From assembly GCA_902495245.1 (NCBI GenBank), contig CABUWI010000004.1, positions 124,001-188,000 on the forward strand: a DNA stretch of 64,000 bases. Direction: 5' to 3'. The translations under genes were made by a program, and so were the position numbers. This DNA is from an uncultured Porphyromonadaceae bacterium. GTDB taxonomy: Bacteria > Bacteroidota > Bacteroidia > Bacteroidales > Muribaculaceae. How positions within the stretch are numbered: position 1 is the first letter of the stretch; the number at the start of each line of letters is the position of its first letter. Shown in pieces: positions 42,727 to 52,181 of this stretch. Below the pieces are notes generated by a model that worked only from the letters and a program-made list of their open reading frames with translations, was not told where the DNA came from and searched no databases.

Positions 42727-43874
42727 CTTTCAAACCTTGCGGCCACGGCGTCGGCGCTGAAATGCGCCTCGGCGGCCTCGCGCAGACTCTGCGGCGACAC
42801 GCGGCCCGACAGCGCCCACTCCACCCCGCGGGCCACGGCGGCGACGTCGCCGAAGGGCGCCAGAAAGCCCGACTGCATATGCTCTATCACATCTGTCTGG
42901 CCGCCACGGTCGTAGGCCACCGGCACCGCCCCCGAGGCCTGCCCTTCGACCAGAGTGTTGCCGAGAGTCTCGTAGAGCGACGTGCTCAGTACCGCCTGCG
43001 CGCGCCCTAAAAGGTCGGCGACTCCGCGGCCGTCGAGCGGCCCCGCCGCCTCGAAAGGCACACGCAGTCCCGCAAAGGCGGCCGGGTCTTTGACGCGACC
43101 GAAAAAAACCACGTGAGCGCCGAGCGACGGCGGCAACAGGTTCAGCGCGTCGATTGCATGGCGCAGCCCTTTGATGGGGTCGTCAAGCCGCTCGGCGCCC
43201 ATCACTATGAGTCCCGGCTCCTTGACGCCGATGCGATAGCGTTCGAGCGGATAGACGTTCGGAATGACCTCGACGCGGGCGTCGCGCAGCAGCGAACTGC
43301 GATGTGCCATGTCGCGGACCCAGCTGCTGACGGCCACAAAGCGCACAGGCACTTCGGCATAGAGACGCCTTTTGCGCCGCCACCCTTTGTGCGACAGGTC
43401 ATTGTCAGCGCGCACGGCCGAAGCGAGCATCGGACACTGCCCGCACTCGCCGCTGAAGCGCAGACAGCCGAGCGAATGGTGGCATATGCCGGTAAAATTC
43501 CACATGTCGTGCATGACCCATGTCAGCGGCGCCAGGGCGCCGAGACGACGAATCTGACCGAGCGAAAGGAAGCCCTGGTTGACCCACCCGAGAATGATGG
43601 CGTCAGGACGGAAACGTGCCACGCGGTCCACGATGCCCGGCGTGCCGAAATCGGCCATCGAAACCTTGAAGAGCGAATCGCGCCGCAGGCCGTTGCGCAG
43701 AAAAATGCCGAGCCGCTCGGCCAGAAATGACGGTTTGAGCTCGCGACGCCCCGACGGAAGAGTGAAAAGCTCGACCGCATGGCCGCGCGCACGCAGCGCT
43801 TCGGCCAAATGGACCGTTACTATGGCGGCGCCGCCGGTGGTGGCCGATGTCGAAAGCAGGGCTATGCGCTTCAT
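42714..43874 (-). CDS. Glycosyltransferase, GT4-like, with Cys-rich insert
   Basis: 386 residues in the GT-B fold. The N-terminal GGAAIVTVHLAEALRARGH and C-terminal ETLGNTLVEGQASGAVPVAYDRGGQTDVIEHMQSG (E-x7-E) mark a retaining GT4 enzyme. Between them lies HDMWNFTGICHHSLGCLRFSGECGQCP, a four-Cys/His segment found in a subset of Bacteroidales enzymes that may bind metal. It probably transfers sugars to a lipid-linked capsular or LPS glycan. It is coupled to the flippase gene (ATGA). Confidence 0.88.
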   Translation of the reverse strand: MKRIALLSTSATTGGAAIVTVHLAEALRARGHAVELFTLPSGRRELKPSFLAERLGIFLRNGLRRDSLFKVSMADFGTPGIVDRVARFRPDAIILGWVNQGFLSLGQIRRLGALAPLTWVMHDMWNFTGICHHSLGCLRFSGECGQCPMLASAVRADNDLSHKGWRRKRRLYAEVPVRFVAVSSWVRDMAHRSSLLRDARVEVIPNVYPLERYRIGVKEPGLIVMGAERLDDPIKGLRHAIDALNLLPPSLGAHVVFFGRVKDPAAFAGLRVPFEAAGPLDGRGVADLLGRAQAVLSTSLYETLGNTLVEGQASGAVPVAYDRGGQTDVIEHMQSGFLAPFGDVAAVARGVEWALSGRVSPQSLREAAEAHFSADAVAARFERLIF

Positions 43875-45301
43875 CGTTTCAGCAGCGGAATTCTTTCAAA
43901 CTTGACCACGGCCAGCACGTAGAAGAGCAGCAGCGGAGTGCGGTTGGCCATGGTAAGCCACGGGTTGCTCACTTCGACCAGGCAGCCGAGCGCGTAGAGA
44001 GCGATGGCCGAGAAGAACCAGAGCGATATGCGCCCGACGGGATAGCGCAGCGGGTGGTTTGCCCGACCGACGAAATAGCTGGCCACCATCATGATGCCGT
44101 AGCAGGCAAATGCCGTCCACGCGCAGCCCATGTAGCCTATCCGGGGCACGAGCACGACGTTCAGCCCGACGGTAACCGCCAGTCCGAGCAGCGAAAACCA
44201 GGTGCCCCAGATTGTCTTGTCGGTAAGCTTATACCAGAGCGAGAGGTTGAAGAACACCCCGAAAAACACATCGGCAATCATGACTATCGGCACCACCTTC
44301 AGGCCCGAGCGGAAGTCGGGCGCGATGAAATTCTGAAGCACCGGCATGTAGAACATGACGCCGAGAAAAATCACCATGGCGAAGATGACGAAGAATTTCA
44401 TGGCGTCGCTGTAGGCCTGCAACTCGTCGCGCCCCTGCTCGCGGTTGCGGGCAAAGATAAACGGCTCGTAGGCGAAACGGAAGGCCTGGGTGAACATCAT
44501 CATGACCAGCGCGACCTTGCAGCAGGCGCCGTAGATGCCCAGCTCGGCCATGGCCGTAGCCTTGTCGGGCGCGAGGAATGGATAGAGAATCTTGTCGAGA
44601 TTCTGGTTCATGATGCCGGCAATGCCGAGAATCAGCAAAGGGAAAGAATAGCGCAACATGCGGCGCAGCAGTGCGCGGTCAAGCGTCCACTTGAATCCGG
44701 TCAGCTCGCGGCCGAGCAGAGGCAACATAATCAGCGATGAGAGCATGTTGGCCAGGAAAATGTAGCCCACGCCATAGGCCGGATTGTAAATCACGAGGAA
44801 GAAGAAGAGGTTCAGGCCGATGTTGAGGCCGATGCTCACGCACTTGAGCGTCGCGAACTTGACGGGGCGGCATTTATAGCGCAGATAGCTGAACGGAATC
44901 GCCGTGAAGGCGTCGACGGCCACTGTTACGGCCATCATGGCTATGTAGGCGGGGTGGTCGCCGCAATCGAGAGCGCGGCTCAGCGGCCCTAAGAAGATAA
45001 ATACGCCTATGACGAACAGTGTCGACGTGATTGCCAGCGAGATGAGCGACGTCGAGTAGACCTTCATCGGGTCGGTGCAGTCCTTGCGGTTGACGAAACG
45101 GAAAAAACCGGTTTCCATGCCGTAGGTGAGCACGATGAGCGTCAGCGCCACGTAGGCGTAGACGTTGGTAACGATGCCATACTCCGCGTTGGAGAGCATG
45201 GCCGTGTAGAGCGGCACGAGAAGCCAGTTCAGAAAGCGGCCCACGATGGAGCTGAGCCCATAGATTGCCGTGTCTTTTACGAGTGATTTTACGCCTGCCA
45301 T
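43871..45301 (-). CDS. Polysaccharide flippase (Wzx/MATE-like)
   Basis: 476 residues with about 14 transmembrane helices. It opens VKDTAIYGLSSIVGRFLNWLLVPLYT, the usual start of Bacteroidales lipopolysaccharide biosynthesis (RfbX-like) proteins, and includes YGMETGFFRFVN and FPLLILGIAGIMNQNLDKILYPFLAP. It should move lipid-linked glycan across the inner membrane, in line with its partner glycosyltransferase. Its -7 box ends 5 nt before the ATG. Confidence 0.88.
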   Translation of the reverse strand: MAGVKSLVKDTAIYGLSSIVGRFLNWLLVPLYTAMLSNAEYGIVTNVYAYVALTLIVLTYGMETGFFRFVNRKDCTDPMKVYSTSLISLAITSTLFVIGVFIFLGPLSRALDCGDHPAYIAMMAVTVAVDAFTAIPFSYLRYKCRPVKFATLKCVSIGLNIGLNLFFFLVIYNPAYGVGYIFLANMLSSLIMLPLLGRELTGFKWTLDRALLRRMLRYSFPLLILGIAGIMNQNLDKILYPFLAPDKATAMAELGIYGACCKVALVMMMFTQAFRFAYEPFIFARNREQGRDELQAYSDAMKFFVIFAMVIFLGVMFYMPVLQNFIAPDFRSGLKVVPIVMIADVFFGVFFNLSLWYKLTDKTIWGTWFSLLGLAVTVGLNVVLVPRIGYMGCAWTAFACYGIMMVASYFVGRANHPLRYPVGRISLWFFSAIALYALGCLVEVSNPWLTMANRTPLLLFYVLAVVKFERIPLLKR

Positions 45302-45306
45302 GACTG

Positions 45307-45314
45307 CAAAGTTA
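45307..45314 (-). promoter_or_regulatory. -7 box of the flippase-glycosyltransferase operon
   Basis: TAACTTTG on the minus strand, 5 nt before the ATG; a CAAA complement of -33 lies at 15 bp, shorter than the norm. Confidence 0.55.
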
Positions 45315-45426
45315 GCAAATAATTTTTAACAAACGACCCGCGGCCTGCAAAAAGCTGACGAACCATCAAGGGGGCGGGGGCGTTAATTAGTCATAAAATT
45401 CAGGTTTCAACTGTTAGAATTGTAGT

Positions 45427-46464
45427 ATGAAAACACATGTATTTGTCGCGTTGGCCGCTGCCGCCCTCATGTCGGTCAGCTCGTGCGGCCTGAAAAAGGA
45501 AAAGATTACCGAAAGCAAGCCGGTCAGGGTGAGCGTGCTCGCGGTTGCCGACAACTCTGACGTCGCCGGACGCAGCTACAGCGGCACCGTTGCCACGGGC
45601 GACGGCGCCGAAGTGAGTTTCACCATTCCCGGCACTGTGAAAAACATCTACGTGGCCGCAGGTCAGAAGGTGGCAAGGGGGCAACTGCTCGCCGAGCTCA
45701 AGGCCGACAATCTTGAAAACGCAAACAACATAGCGCAGGCCGGTCTGGCCGAGGCTCAGGACGCCTACAACCGCTTCAAGCAGCTGCACGACGCCAATGC
45801 CCTGGCCGACATGAAATGGGTGGAGATTCAGAACACCCTGAGCCAGGCGCAGAATTCGGCCGAGATTGCACGCCGCGCGCTCGACGACGCAAAAGTGCAC
45901 GCCCCCGTCAGCGGCACGGTGGCCGAGAAGCTGATTGACGTGGGCCAGACGGTAGTGCCCGCTTTGCCGGCATTCCGCGTGGTGGCGCTCGACGATGTTA
46001 AGGTGGCCATACCCGTGCCCGAAAACGAGGTCAGCGCCATGAAAGAGGGTCAGACGGCTCAAATCACGGTCGACGCCCTGGGCGGCAGGAAGCTGCGCGG
46101 CACCCTGACCGAGAAGGGCATCACCGCCAACCCGCTGACACGCGCCTACACCGTGAAATTCAGCGTTGACAACCGCAACGGCAGCCTGTTGCCGGGCATG
46201 ATATGCACCGTCGCGCTTGACGGCACGGACACCACATCAACCGCCGGGCGCGCAATAGTGCTGCCGGCACAGGCCGTGCTGCTCGGCTCCGACAACCGCA
46301 ACTTCGTCTGGCTGGCGCGCGACGGCAAGGCCGAACGCCGCTTCATAGAGGCCGGGGCCATCACGGCCGACGGCATCGCCGTGGCTTCGGGGCTGACCCC
46401 GGGCGACACGGTAATCACCGCCGGCATGCAGAAAGTGAGCACCGGCACCCCCGTGAGCTACTGA
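45427..46464 (+). CDS. RND efflux membrane-fusion lipoprotein
   Basis: 345 residues with lipobox SVSSC (Cys20). It has the HlyD/AcrA layout: barrel-sandwich halves (VSFTIPGTVKNIYVAAGQKVARGQLLAELKA and VHAPVSGTVAEKLIDVGQTVVPALPAF) around a short helical hairpin, then beta-barrel and membrane-proximal domains. It links the inner-membrane pump to TolC. It is the first gene of the operon. A box TAGAATTG, one base off consensus, ends 4 nt before the ATG. Confidence 0.93.
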   Translation: MKTHVFVALAAAALMSVSSCGLKKEKITESKPVRVSVLAVADNSDVAGRSYSGTVATGDGAEVSFTIPGTVKNIYVAAGQKVARGQLLAELKADNLENANNIAQAGLAEAQDAYNRFKQLHDANALADMKWVEIQNTLSQAQNSAEIARRALDDAKVHAPVSGTVAEKLIDVGQTVVPALPAFRVVALDDVKVAIPVPENEVSAMKEGQTAQITVDALGGRKLRGTLTEKGITANPLTRAYTVKFSVDNRNGSLLPGMICTVALDGTDTTSTAGRAIVLPAQAVLLGSDNRNFVWLARDGKAERRFIEAGAITADGIAVASGLTPGDTVITAGMQKVSTGTPVSY

Positions 46465-46504
46465 CACATCTAAAATCCGTTAACCCTCAATTCATCGACA
46501 GGTC

Positions 46505-49500
46505 ATGGCAGAACAACAGACCAAGACTCCGGAGGTCAGGACTCCGGCGCCCATCGTGGTGATGGGCATGAAATATCGCAGGGTGGTGATTCTGGTGGCC
46601 ACCGTGCTGATTGCATTCGGCATTTACGCTCTCATCAAGATGGACAAGAACGAGTTTCCGGGCTTCACCATTCGCGAGGGCGTAGTGGCCGCCGTCTATC
46701 CGGGCGCCAACGTGGAGCAGATTGAGCAGGAGGTGCTCAAACCGCTCGAAGACTATGTATTCTCGTTCAAAGAGGTCGACAAAACGAAGACCTATGCCAA
46801 CGTAACCGACGGCATGTGCATGATTTTCGTGGAGCTCGACGATAATATCGAAGACACCACACCGTTCTGGAATGAGTTCAAGCTCGGCATGGAGCAGACC
46901 AAGCTGACACTCCCGCCGGGCGTGCTGGCCGTGGAGACAATAAGCAACTTCGGCGACACCTCGGCCATCTTGCTGACAATGCAGAGCGAAGAGAAGACCT
47001 ATCGCGAGCTGGGCGACTACATGGACGCGCTGAAAGACCGCCTGCGCACGGTCGAGTCCATCTCGACAATGGACGTCTACGGCAAGCAGGGCGAACAGAT
47101 TGCAATATATCTCGACCCCGCAAAGCTGACAAAATATGCAATCAACGAGAAAACACTGGCGCTGACACTGCTCTCAAAAGGGTTTCAGACCACCGGAGGC
47201 TCGCTGAAAAGCGGGAAATACACGCAGCCCGTCTACGTTGAGCGGGCAGTCAGTTCCGTGCCCGACCTGCGCGACATGATTGTCATGGCCGAGCCGGGCG
47301 GAAGCGTGGTGCGACTGGGCGACATCGCCGACGTCAGAAAGGAATATGCCGAGCCGACAAGCTACATCACCAACAACGGCACCAAGTGCATCTTGCTCAG
47401 CGTGCAGATGAAGGAGGGCAACAACATCGTCGAGATGGGACGCGAAGTGAACAAGCAGCTCGAGGCCTTCGAAGAGGAACTGCCGCAAGACGTTACGCTG
47501 TTCAAGATAACCGACCAGCCCGTGGTGGTGAACAGTTCGGTCAACGACTTTCTGCGCGAGCTGGTCATAGCCATCGTGGCCGTGGTCATCGTCATCATGT
47601 TGCTGCTGCCGCTCAAGGTGGCGCTGATTGCCGCCGCGACCATACCGATTGCCATTTTCATCTCGCTGGGCCTGTTCTATGCGTTCGGCATCGAGCTGAA
47701 CACGGTTACGCTGGCGTGTCTGATTCTGTCGCTGGGCATGATTGTCGACAACTCCGTCGTCATCATCGACGACTACGTCGAGCTGATTTCGGAGGGTATG
47801 GACCACAAGGCGGCCACCCTGCGCGCCGGCACGGAGTTCTTCAAGGCCATATTCTCGGCCACGCTGGCAATCTCCATAACCTTCTTCCCGTTCCTGCTGA
47901 CAATGACGGGCATGTTCCGCGACTTCCTGACCGACTTCCCCTGGGCGCTGACAATCATTCTGATGGTGTCGCTCATCGTGGCCGAGCTGCTGGTGCCCTT
48001 CCTGCAATACAAGCTCATCAAACAGCCGATCTACAAACAGGAGCAGGAGGCCGTGACCTCGGGCAAGAAGAAGTTCAGCTTCTTCGTCTGGCTGCAGAAA
48101 GGCTACAACAAGCTCATCGCGCTCTGCTTCAACTGGCCGAAGACCACCATAATTGTGAGCATCGCCGTGGTCATCATCGGTTTCTGGCTCTTCATGACGC
48201 GGCCGTTCCAGCTCATGCCGATTGCCGAGCGCAACCAGTTTGCCGTTGAAATATTCATGCCTACGGGCACTGCAGTCGAGCGCACGTCGGAAGTCGCCGA
48301 CAGCCTCGAGGCCATTCTGTCCAAAGACGAGCGGGTGGTCAGCATCGCGTCGTTCCACGGGTGCGCTTCGCCCCGCTTCCAGGCCACCTATGCGCCTCAG
48401 GTGGGAGGTCCCGACTTCGCGCAGTTCATCGTGAACACCAAGAGCAATCAGGCCACAATCGACGTGCTCAACGAATATACCGACAAGTACGAACAATATT
48501 TCCCCGACGCCATTGTGCGCTTCAAGCAGATGAGCTACTCGACGGCAGCCTACCCCGTCGAAATCCGTATCGCCGGTCAGGACCGCGCGCAGATAAAGCA
48601 GTTCAGCGACTCGGTAATGGACATGATGAGGCGCGTGCCCGGCCTGCGCTGCGTGCGCTCGAGCCTGGGCAACCCGCTGGCGGCCGCATTGGTCAGCCCG
48701 AATCGCGCGCAGATGTCGCGGCTGGGGCTGTCGAACCTGGGCGTCGAGGCCACCCTGGCGCTCCGCTACTCGACCGGCATGCCGGTGGCCACGGTCTGGG
48801 AGGGCGACTACGGCATTCCCGTGGTGCTCAAGACCCCGACTTCCGACCGTTCTGACGCCGACAACCTGCGCTCCGAGCTGATGCCCGTCATGGGCATCGC
48901 CGACGTGCCCCTGCGCCAGTTTGCCGACGTCAAACCGCAGTGGAACGACGGCATGCTTTCGCAGCGCAACGGCATTCCGACCATCTCGATTATGGCCGAG
49001 GTGCAGCGCAACGTCAACGTGATTGACCGCACGGAGGCCGTGATGGACTCCATCGCGAAGATGCACGTGCCCGACGGCATAACCGTTACCCGCGGCGGCG
49101 ACTGGGACAACTCAATGACCATCTTGCCTCAGATTCTCGAGGCGCTGGCAATCGCCGTGGTCATCATCTTCTTCATCATTCTGTTCCACTACTGCAAGAT
49201 TGACATCTCGCTGCTGCTCCTCTTCTCGCTGCTGCTCTGCATTCCGGGCGCAGGCATAGGCATGCTGATTCAGGGCACGGTGCTGTCGCTCACATGCGTG
49301 CTCGGCATCGTGAGCCTCATGGGCATTCTGGTGCGCAACGCCATCGTGCTGCTCGACTATGCCGAAGAGTTGCGCAATCAGGGACAGACCGTGAAAGAAG
49401 CCATTTTCAACGCCTCGATGCGCCGAATGCGCCCGATTTTCCTGACCTCGGCGGCCGCAACCATGGGCGTCGTGCCGATGGTCATCGGCGGCAGCGCCCT

Positions 49501-49654
49501 GTGGCAGCCGATGGGCGTGGTCATCTTCTGGGGCACCCCGATCACAATGATATTCATTCTGACCACCATACCCGTGGCCTACTGGAAGATTCGCGGCCGC
49601 TCGAAGGGCGCCGACCAACCCCTTGCCGAACCGCTCGAAACCCATCTTATGTAA
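46505..49654 (+). CDS. RND efflux permease
   Basis: 1049 residues with the 12-helix AcrB/HAE1 layout. Two large periplasmic loops follow TM1 and TM7. The TM4 proton-relay region reads LSLGMIVDNSVVIIDDYVEL, with one Asp followed by Asn where AcrB has Asp-Asp. It exports drugs or lipophilic compounds through the adaptor and TolC protein encoded on either side. Substrates are unknown. It starts 40 nt after the adaptor gene. Confidence 0.94.
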   Translation: MAEQQTKTPEVRTPAPIVVMGMKYRRVVILVATVLIAFGIYALIKMDKNEFPGFTIREGVVAAVYPGANVEQIEQEVLKPLEDYVFSFKEVDKTKTYANVTDGMCMIFVELDDNIEDTTPFWNEFKLGMEQTKLTLPPGVLAVETISNFGDTSAILLTMQSEEKTYRELGDYMDALKDRLRTVESISTMDVYGKQGEQIAIYLDPAKLTKYAINEKTLALTLLSKGFQTTGGSLKSGKYTQPVYVERAVSSVPDLRDMIVMAEPGGSVVRLGDIADVRKEYAEPTSYITNNGTKCILLSVQMKEGNNIVEMGREVNKQLEAFEEELPQDVTLFKITDQPVVVNSSVNDFLRELVIAIVAVVIVIMLLLPLKVALIAAATIPIAIFISLGLFYAFGIELNTVTLACLILSLGMIVDNSVVIIDDYVELISEGMDHKAATLRAGTEFFKAIFSATLAISITFFPFLLTMTGMFRDFLTDFPWALTIILMVSLIVAELLVPFLQYKLIKQPIYKQEQEAVTSGKKKFSFFVWLQKGYNKLIALCFNWPKTTIIVSIAVVIIGFWLFMTRPFQLMPIAERNQFAVEIFMPTGTAVERTSEVADSLEAILSKDERVVSIASFHGCASPRFQATYAPQVGGPDFAQFIVNTKSNQATIDVLNEYTDKYEQYFPDAIVRFKQMSYSTAAYPVEIRIAGQDRAQIKQFSDSVMDMMRRVPGLRCVRSSLGNPLAAALVSPNRAQMSRLGLSNLGVEATLALRYSTGMPVATVWEGDYGIPVVLKTPTSDRSDADNLRSELMPVMGIADVPLRQFADVKPQWNDGMLSQRNGIPTISIMAEVQRNVNVIDRTEAVMDSIAKMHVPDGITVTRGGDWDNSMTILPQILEALAIAVVIIFFIILFHYCKIDISLLLLFSLLLCIPGAGIGMLIQGTVLSLTCVLGIVSLMGILVRNAIVLLDYAEELRNQGQTVKEAIFNASMRRMRPIFLTSAAATMGVVPMVIGGSALWQPMGVVIFWGTPITMIFILTTIPVAYWKIRGRSKGADQPLAEPLETHLM

Positions 49655-49671
49655 CCGATAATAAGTCAGCT

Positions 49672-50952
49672 ATGAAAAAGATATTTTTGACGGCCATTTT
49701 GGCTGCGGCGTCGCTCGCCGCAGCCGCCCAGGCCGACAGCACCCTGACGCTCGACCAATGCATTGACATGGCCCTGCAGAACAACGCCGCGCTCAAGACG
49801 GCGGCCTATAACACGGAGGCGGCCAAACAACTCAGACGCGAAACATTTACAAAATACTTCCCCGAAATCTCCGCCCAGGGCTTCGGATTCCGCACCCACA
49901 ACTACGTGCTGCAATACAACGCGCTGAACCTGCTTGAAATCGAGCTGATTCGCCACGGCGTCATGGCCGGAGTGCAGGCTCTGCAGCCTATTTTCATGGG
50001 CGGACAGATTGTCAACGGCAACAAACTCGCCAAGGTGGGCGAGGCCGTGGCCGAACTGCAGCGCAACCAGACCGAGAGCCAGGTGCGCGTAACCACCGAG
50101 AAGTATTACTGGCAGCTGGCCACCCTCAAGGCCACACGTCGCACCCTGCAGAGCGCCCTGGCCATGCTCGACACCCTGTCGCGCCAGGTCGACGTCGCCG
50201 TCCGCGCCGGCATCGTGACCAACAACGAGCTGCTGAAAGTGCAGCTTCAGCGCAACGACTTCGCCGCCAAGCAGGTTGACCTTGACAACGGCATCAAACT
50301 TTGCCGCATGGTGCTGAGCCAGTATATCGGAGCGCCATATACCCACCCCGTCGACATCGACGCCGTCGTGCCCGGTCAGGTGCCTCCCTACCCTCTCGAC
50401 CTCCGCATCGACCCGGCCGAGGCGCTCCCGACCACCAACGACTACAAACTGCTCGTCAATCAGGTCAAGGCCAAAAAGCTCGAAAAACGCATGGAAACCG
50501 GCAAGAACCTGCCGACGGTACTCGGCGGCGCGGGCTGGTACTATCACAACGTGCTTGAGCAGGGCCACAACTTCGGCGCCCTGATGCTCGCCGTCAACAT
50601 TCCCATCAGCGGCTGGTGGGGCGGCTCGCACGCAATCAAGCGCAAAAATATCGAGCTGAAAAACGCCGAGCTCGAACTCGAAAACCTGAGCGAGATGCTG
50701 CAAATCAACATGCAGAACAAATGGGACGAACTCACAGCCGCCCACCGCAAAATGGAGATTGCCGCGCAGGCAATCTCCCAAAGCGCCGAGAACCTGCGGC
50801 TAAACCGCGCGTTCTACGACGCCGGCACGGCCACCATCACCGACCTGCTCGACGCCCAGATGCTCAATCAGGAGGCCAACGACAACTACATTGCCGCCTA
50901 CGGCGACTTCAAGTCGGCCGTGGCCGAATATCTCTCGGCTACAGGCAGGTAA
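49672..50952 (+). CDS. TolC-family outer membrane efflux protein
   Basis: 426 residues starting at MKKIFLTAILAAASLAAAAQA, a clear signal peptide; the open frame extends far upstream inside the permease but has no such start. The mature protein has the repeated TolC helices (LDQCIDMALQNNAALKTAAYNTEAAKQ, ITTEKYYWQL-like, ELELENLSEMLQINMQNKWDEL, ATITDLLDAQMLNQEANDNYIAAYGDFKSAVAEYL). It completes the tripartite pump, 17 nt after the permease. Confidence 0.93.
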   Translation: MKKIFLTAILAAASLAAAAQADSTLTLDQCIDMALQNNAALKTAAYNTEAAKQLRRETFTKYFPEISAQGFGFRTHNYVLQYNALNLLEIELIRHGVMAGVQALQPIFMGGQIVNGNKLAKVGEAVAELQRNQTESQVRVTTEKYYWQLATLKATRRTLQSALAMLDTLSRQVDVAVRAGIVTNNELLKVQLQRNDFAAKQVDLDNGIKLCRMVLSQYIGAPYTHPVDIDAVVPGQVPPYPLDLRIDPAEALPTTNDYKLLVNQVKAKKLEKRMETGKNLPTVLGGAGWYYHNVLEQGHNFGALMLAVNIPISGWWGGSHAIKRKNIELKNAELELENLSEMLQINMQNKWDELTAAHRKMEIAAQAISQSAENLRLNRAFYDAGTATITDLLDAQMLNQEANDNYIAAYGDFKSAVAEYLSATGR

Positions 50953-50982
50953 CACTTTTTAACGCATTTTCCGGCCCGAAAA

Positions 50983-51014
50983 TTTGCATACGTCGCAAAA
51001 ACTGCCTAACTTTG
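50983..51014 (+). promoter_or_regulatory. tRNA-fMet promoter
   Basis: TTTG (50983-50986) and TAACTTTG (51007-51014) with a 20 bp spacer. Confidence 0.8.
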
Positions 51015-51029
51015 CAGCCGTAAAAGCAC

Positions 51030-51104
<75 letters not shown>

Positions 51105-51109
51105 AAGCA

Positions 51110-51140
51110 AGAGAGATGCTTCAGCAGCATCTCTCTTTTT
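51110..51140 (+). terminator. Terminator of tRNA-fMet
   Basis: AGAGAGATGCT (51110-51120) pairs perfectly with AGCATCTCTCT (51126-51136), followed by a T-run. Confidence 0.85.
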
Positions 51141-51143
51141 CAT

Positions 51144-51566
51144 ATGAAAACCGCTCTGATAATCATCACAGCCGCCGCCCTCCTATCGGCATGCGGCAAC
51201 GACGAGACGAAATCAGTCAGCGCCCCGCGGCCTGACGACGACTTCGCGCTGACGGTCTATGCCGCCCCCGACGATTCCGCCTCACTCGCGGCGGTCGAGG
51301 CGCTCGTCAAGGCGCCGCGGCCCGACTCGGCCGACGTCAAGGGGCGTGTGTTCAACATTATCCGTCAGGTAATCCGTCAGGGCAACGCCGCCGACCCAGC
51401 TCCGTGGCACTATCTCAACGCCTACATCGAAGGCGAGTTCAAAGGCAACTACGAGAGCGCCTACTGGTGTCTTGAGCGCGCCCGCGCAGCCGCCCCGCGC
51501 GGCGCCCGCGCCGACAGCATCAGCGCCTACCGGCGTCGCGTCGAAACTGCCCGCAAAAAATTATAA
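51144..51566 (+). CDS. Small lipoprotein, unknown
   Basis: 140 residues starting at MKTALIIITAAALLSAC with lipobox LLSAC (Cys17); the frame is open upstream into the tRNA but that part is not coding. The mature part is acidic, then helical, with LNAYIEGEFKGNYESAYWCLERARAAAP, a tetratricopeptide-like helix pair. No family was recognised. It lies right behind the tRNA terminator and no separate promoter was seen, so it may depend on read-through. Confidence 0.75.
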   Translation: MKTALIIITAAALLSACGNDETKSVSAPRPDDDFALTVYAAPDDSASLAAVEALVKAPRPDSADVKGRVFNIIRQVIRQGNAADPAPWHYLNAYIEGEFKGNYESAYWCLERARAAAPRGARADSISAYRRRVETARKKL

Positions 51567-51601
51567 GCCCTATAAGGCTCATCTGGCCTATAGGGCTTAT
51601 A
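51562..51601. terminator. Bidirectional terminator
   Basis: TATAAGCCCTATA (51562-51574) pairs perfectly with TATAGGGCTTATA (51589-51601), flanked by A-rich and T-rich tracts; it lies across the end of the 140-residue gene and before a convergent gene. Confidence 0.8.
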
Positions 51602-51625
51602 TAATTCAGTTTAGTATCCGAGAGG

Positions 51626-52105
51626 TTACTGTTCGGCAACCTGCTGCTCGTCGGGCTTGACGATTGAGCGGCCGGGAGTGTCGGACGGCTCGTCGTCGGC
51701 GGGTTCGACCACGAGGGCGTAGCTCAGCAGGGCAAAGGCGGCCGATTTGTCAATCTGATAGACCGACGTCTTGATCTGGAAGGCATATTCGCCCGGTTCG
51801 AGAATCGACGTGTCAAATTCGGCGCCGAAAGGCTGCGTTACGGTTTGGAACTGGGCGATGCCGTCAAGATAGTAGGTGGTCAGGCCCAGCGTGGTGCGTT
51901 TGCCGTTGCGGGGCACGGCCGTAATGCTCTCGACAACGAGGGGTGTGCCCTGCGTAACGTAAATCTTGTTGTCATCGGCGTTCTGCACGCCGCCGCTGAT
52001 TGCTACCTCGAAGTCAACCTGAGGCAGATCGTCTTTATCGTCGTCGCACGACGTGAAGGCTGCCATCATCGGCAGGAGCATCAGAGAGAGAAAGAACTTT
52101 TTCAT
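51626..52105 (-). CDS. Small lipoprotein, unknown
   Basis: 159 residues with lipobox AFTSC (Cys20) followed by DDDKDD, an acidic lead typical of surface lipoproteins. The rest is a single beta-sandwich-like domain (VDFEVAISGG, LVVESITAVPRNGKRTTLG, EPGEYAFQIKTSVYQI) with an acidic tail. The pattern resembles PKD/Ig-like DUFs of Bacteroidales lipoproteins, but no family is certain. It ends the minus-strand cluster after aguB; whether it shares that transcript is unclear. Confidence 0.8.
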   Translation of the reverse strand: MKKFFLSLMLLPMMAAFTSCDDDKDDLPQVDFEVAISGGVQNADDNKIYVTQGTPLVVESITAVPRNGKRTTLGLTTYYLDGIAQFQTVTQPFGAEFDTSILEPGEYAFQIKTSVYQIDKSAAFALLSYALVVEPADDEPSDTPGRSIVKPDEQQVAEQ

Positions 52106-52181
52106 AGCAGTAGAGACGTTGAGTTTTTAGTGTGATTTAGTAATTTTTATACTTTCTCAACGCCTCCGCCTGCCCGAAAGT

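Noticed and set aside
41472..43010. 512-codon frame opposite parE and the glycosyltransferase
   Set aside because: Crosses two well-supported genes on the other strand and shows no domain.
47174..49066. 630-codon antisense frame opposite the RND permease
   Set aside because: His/Asp/Arg-rich low-information translation, no start signal or promoter; the permease on the other strand is unambiguous.
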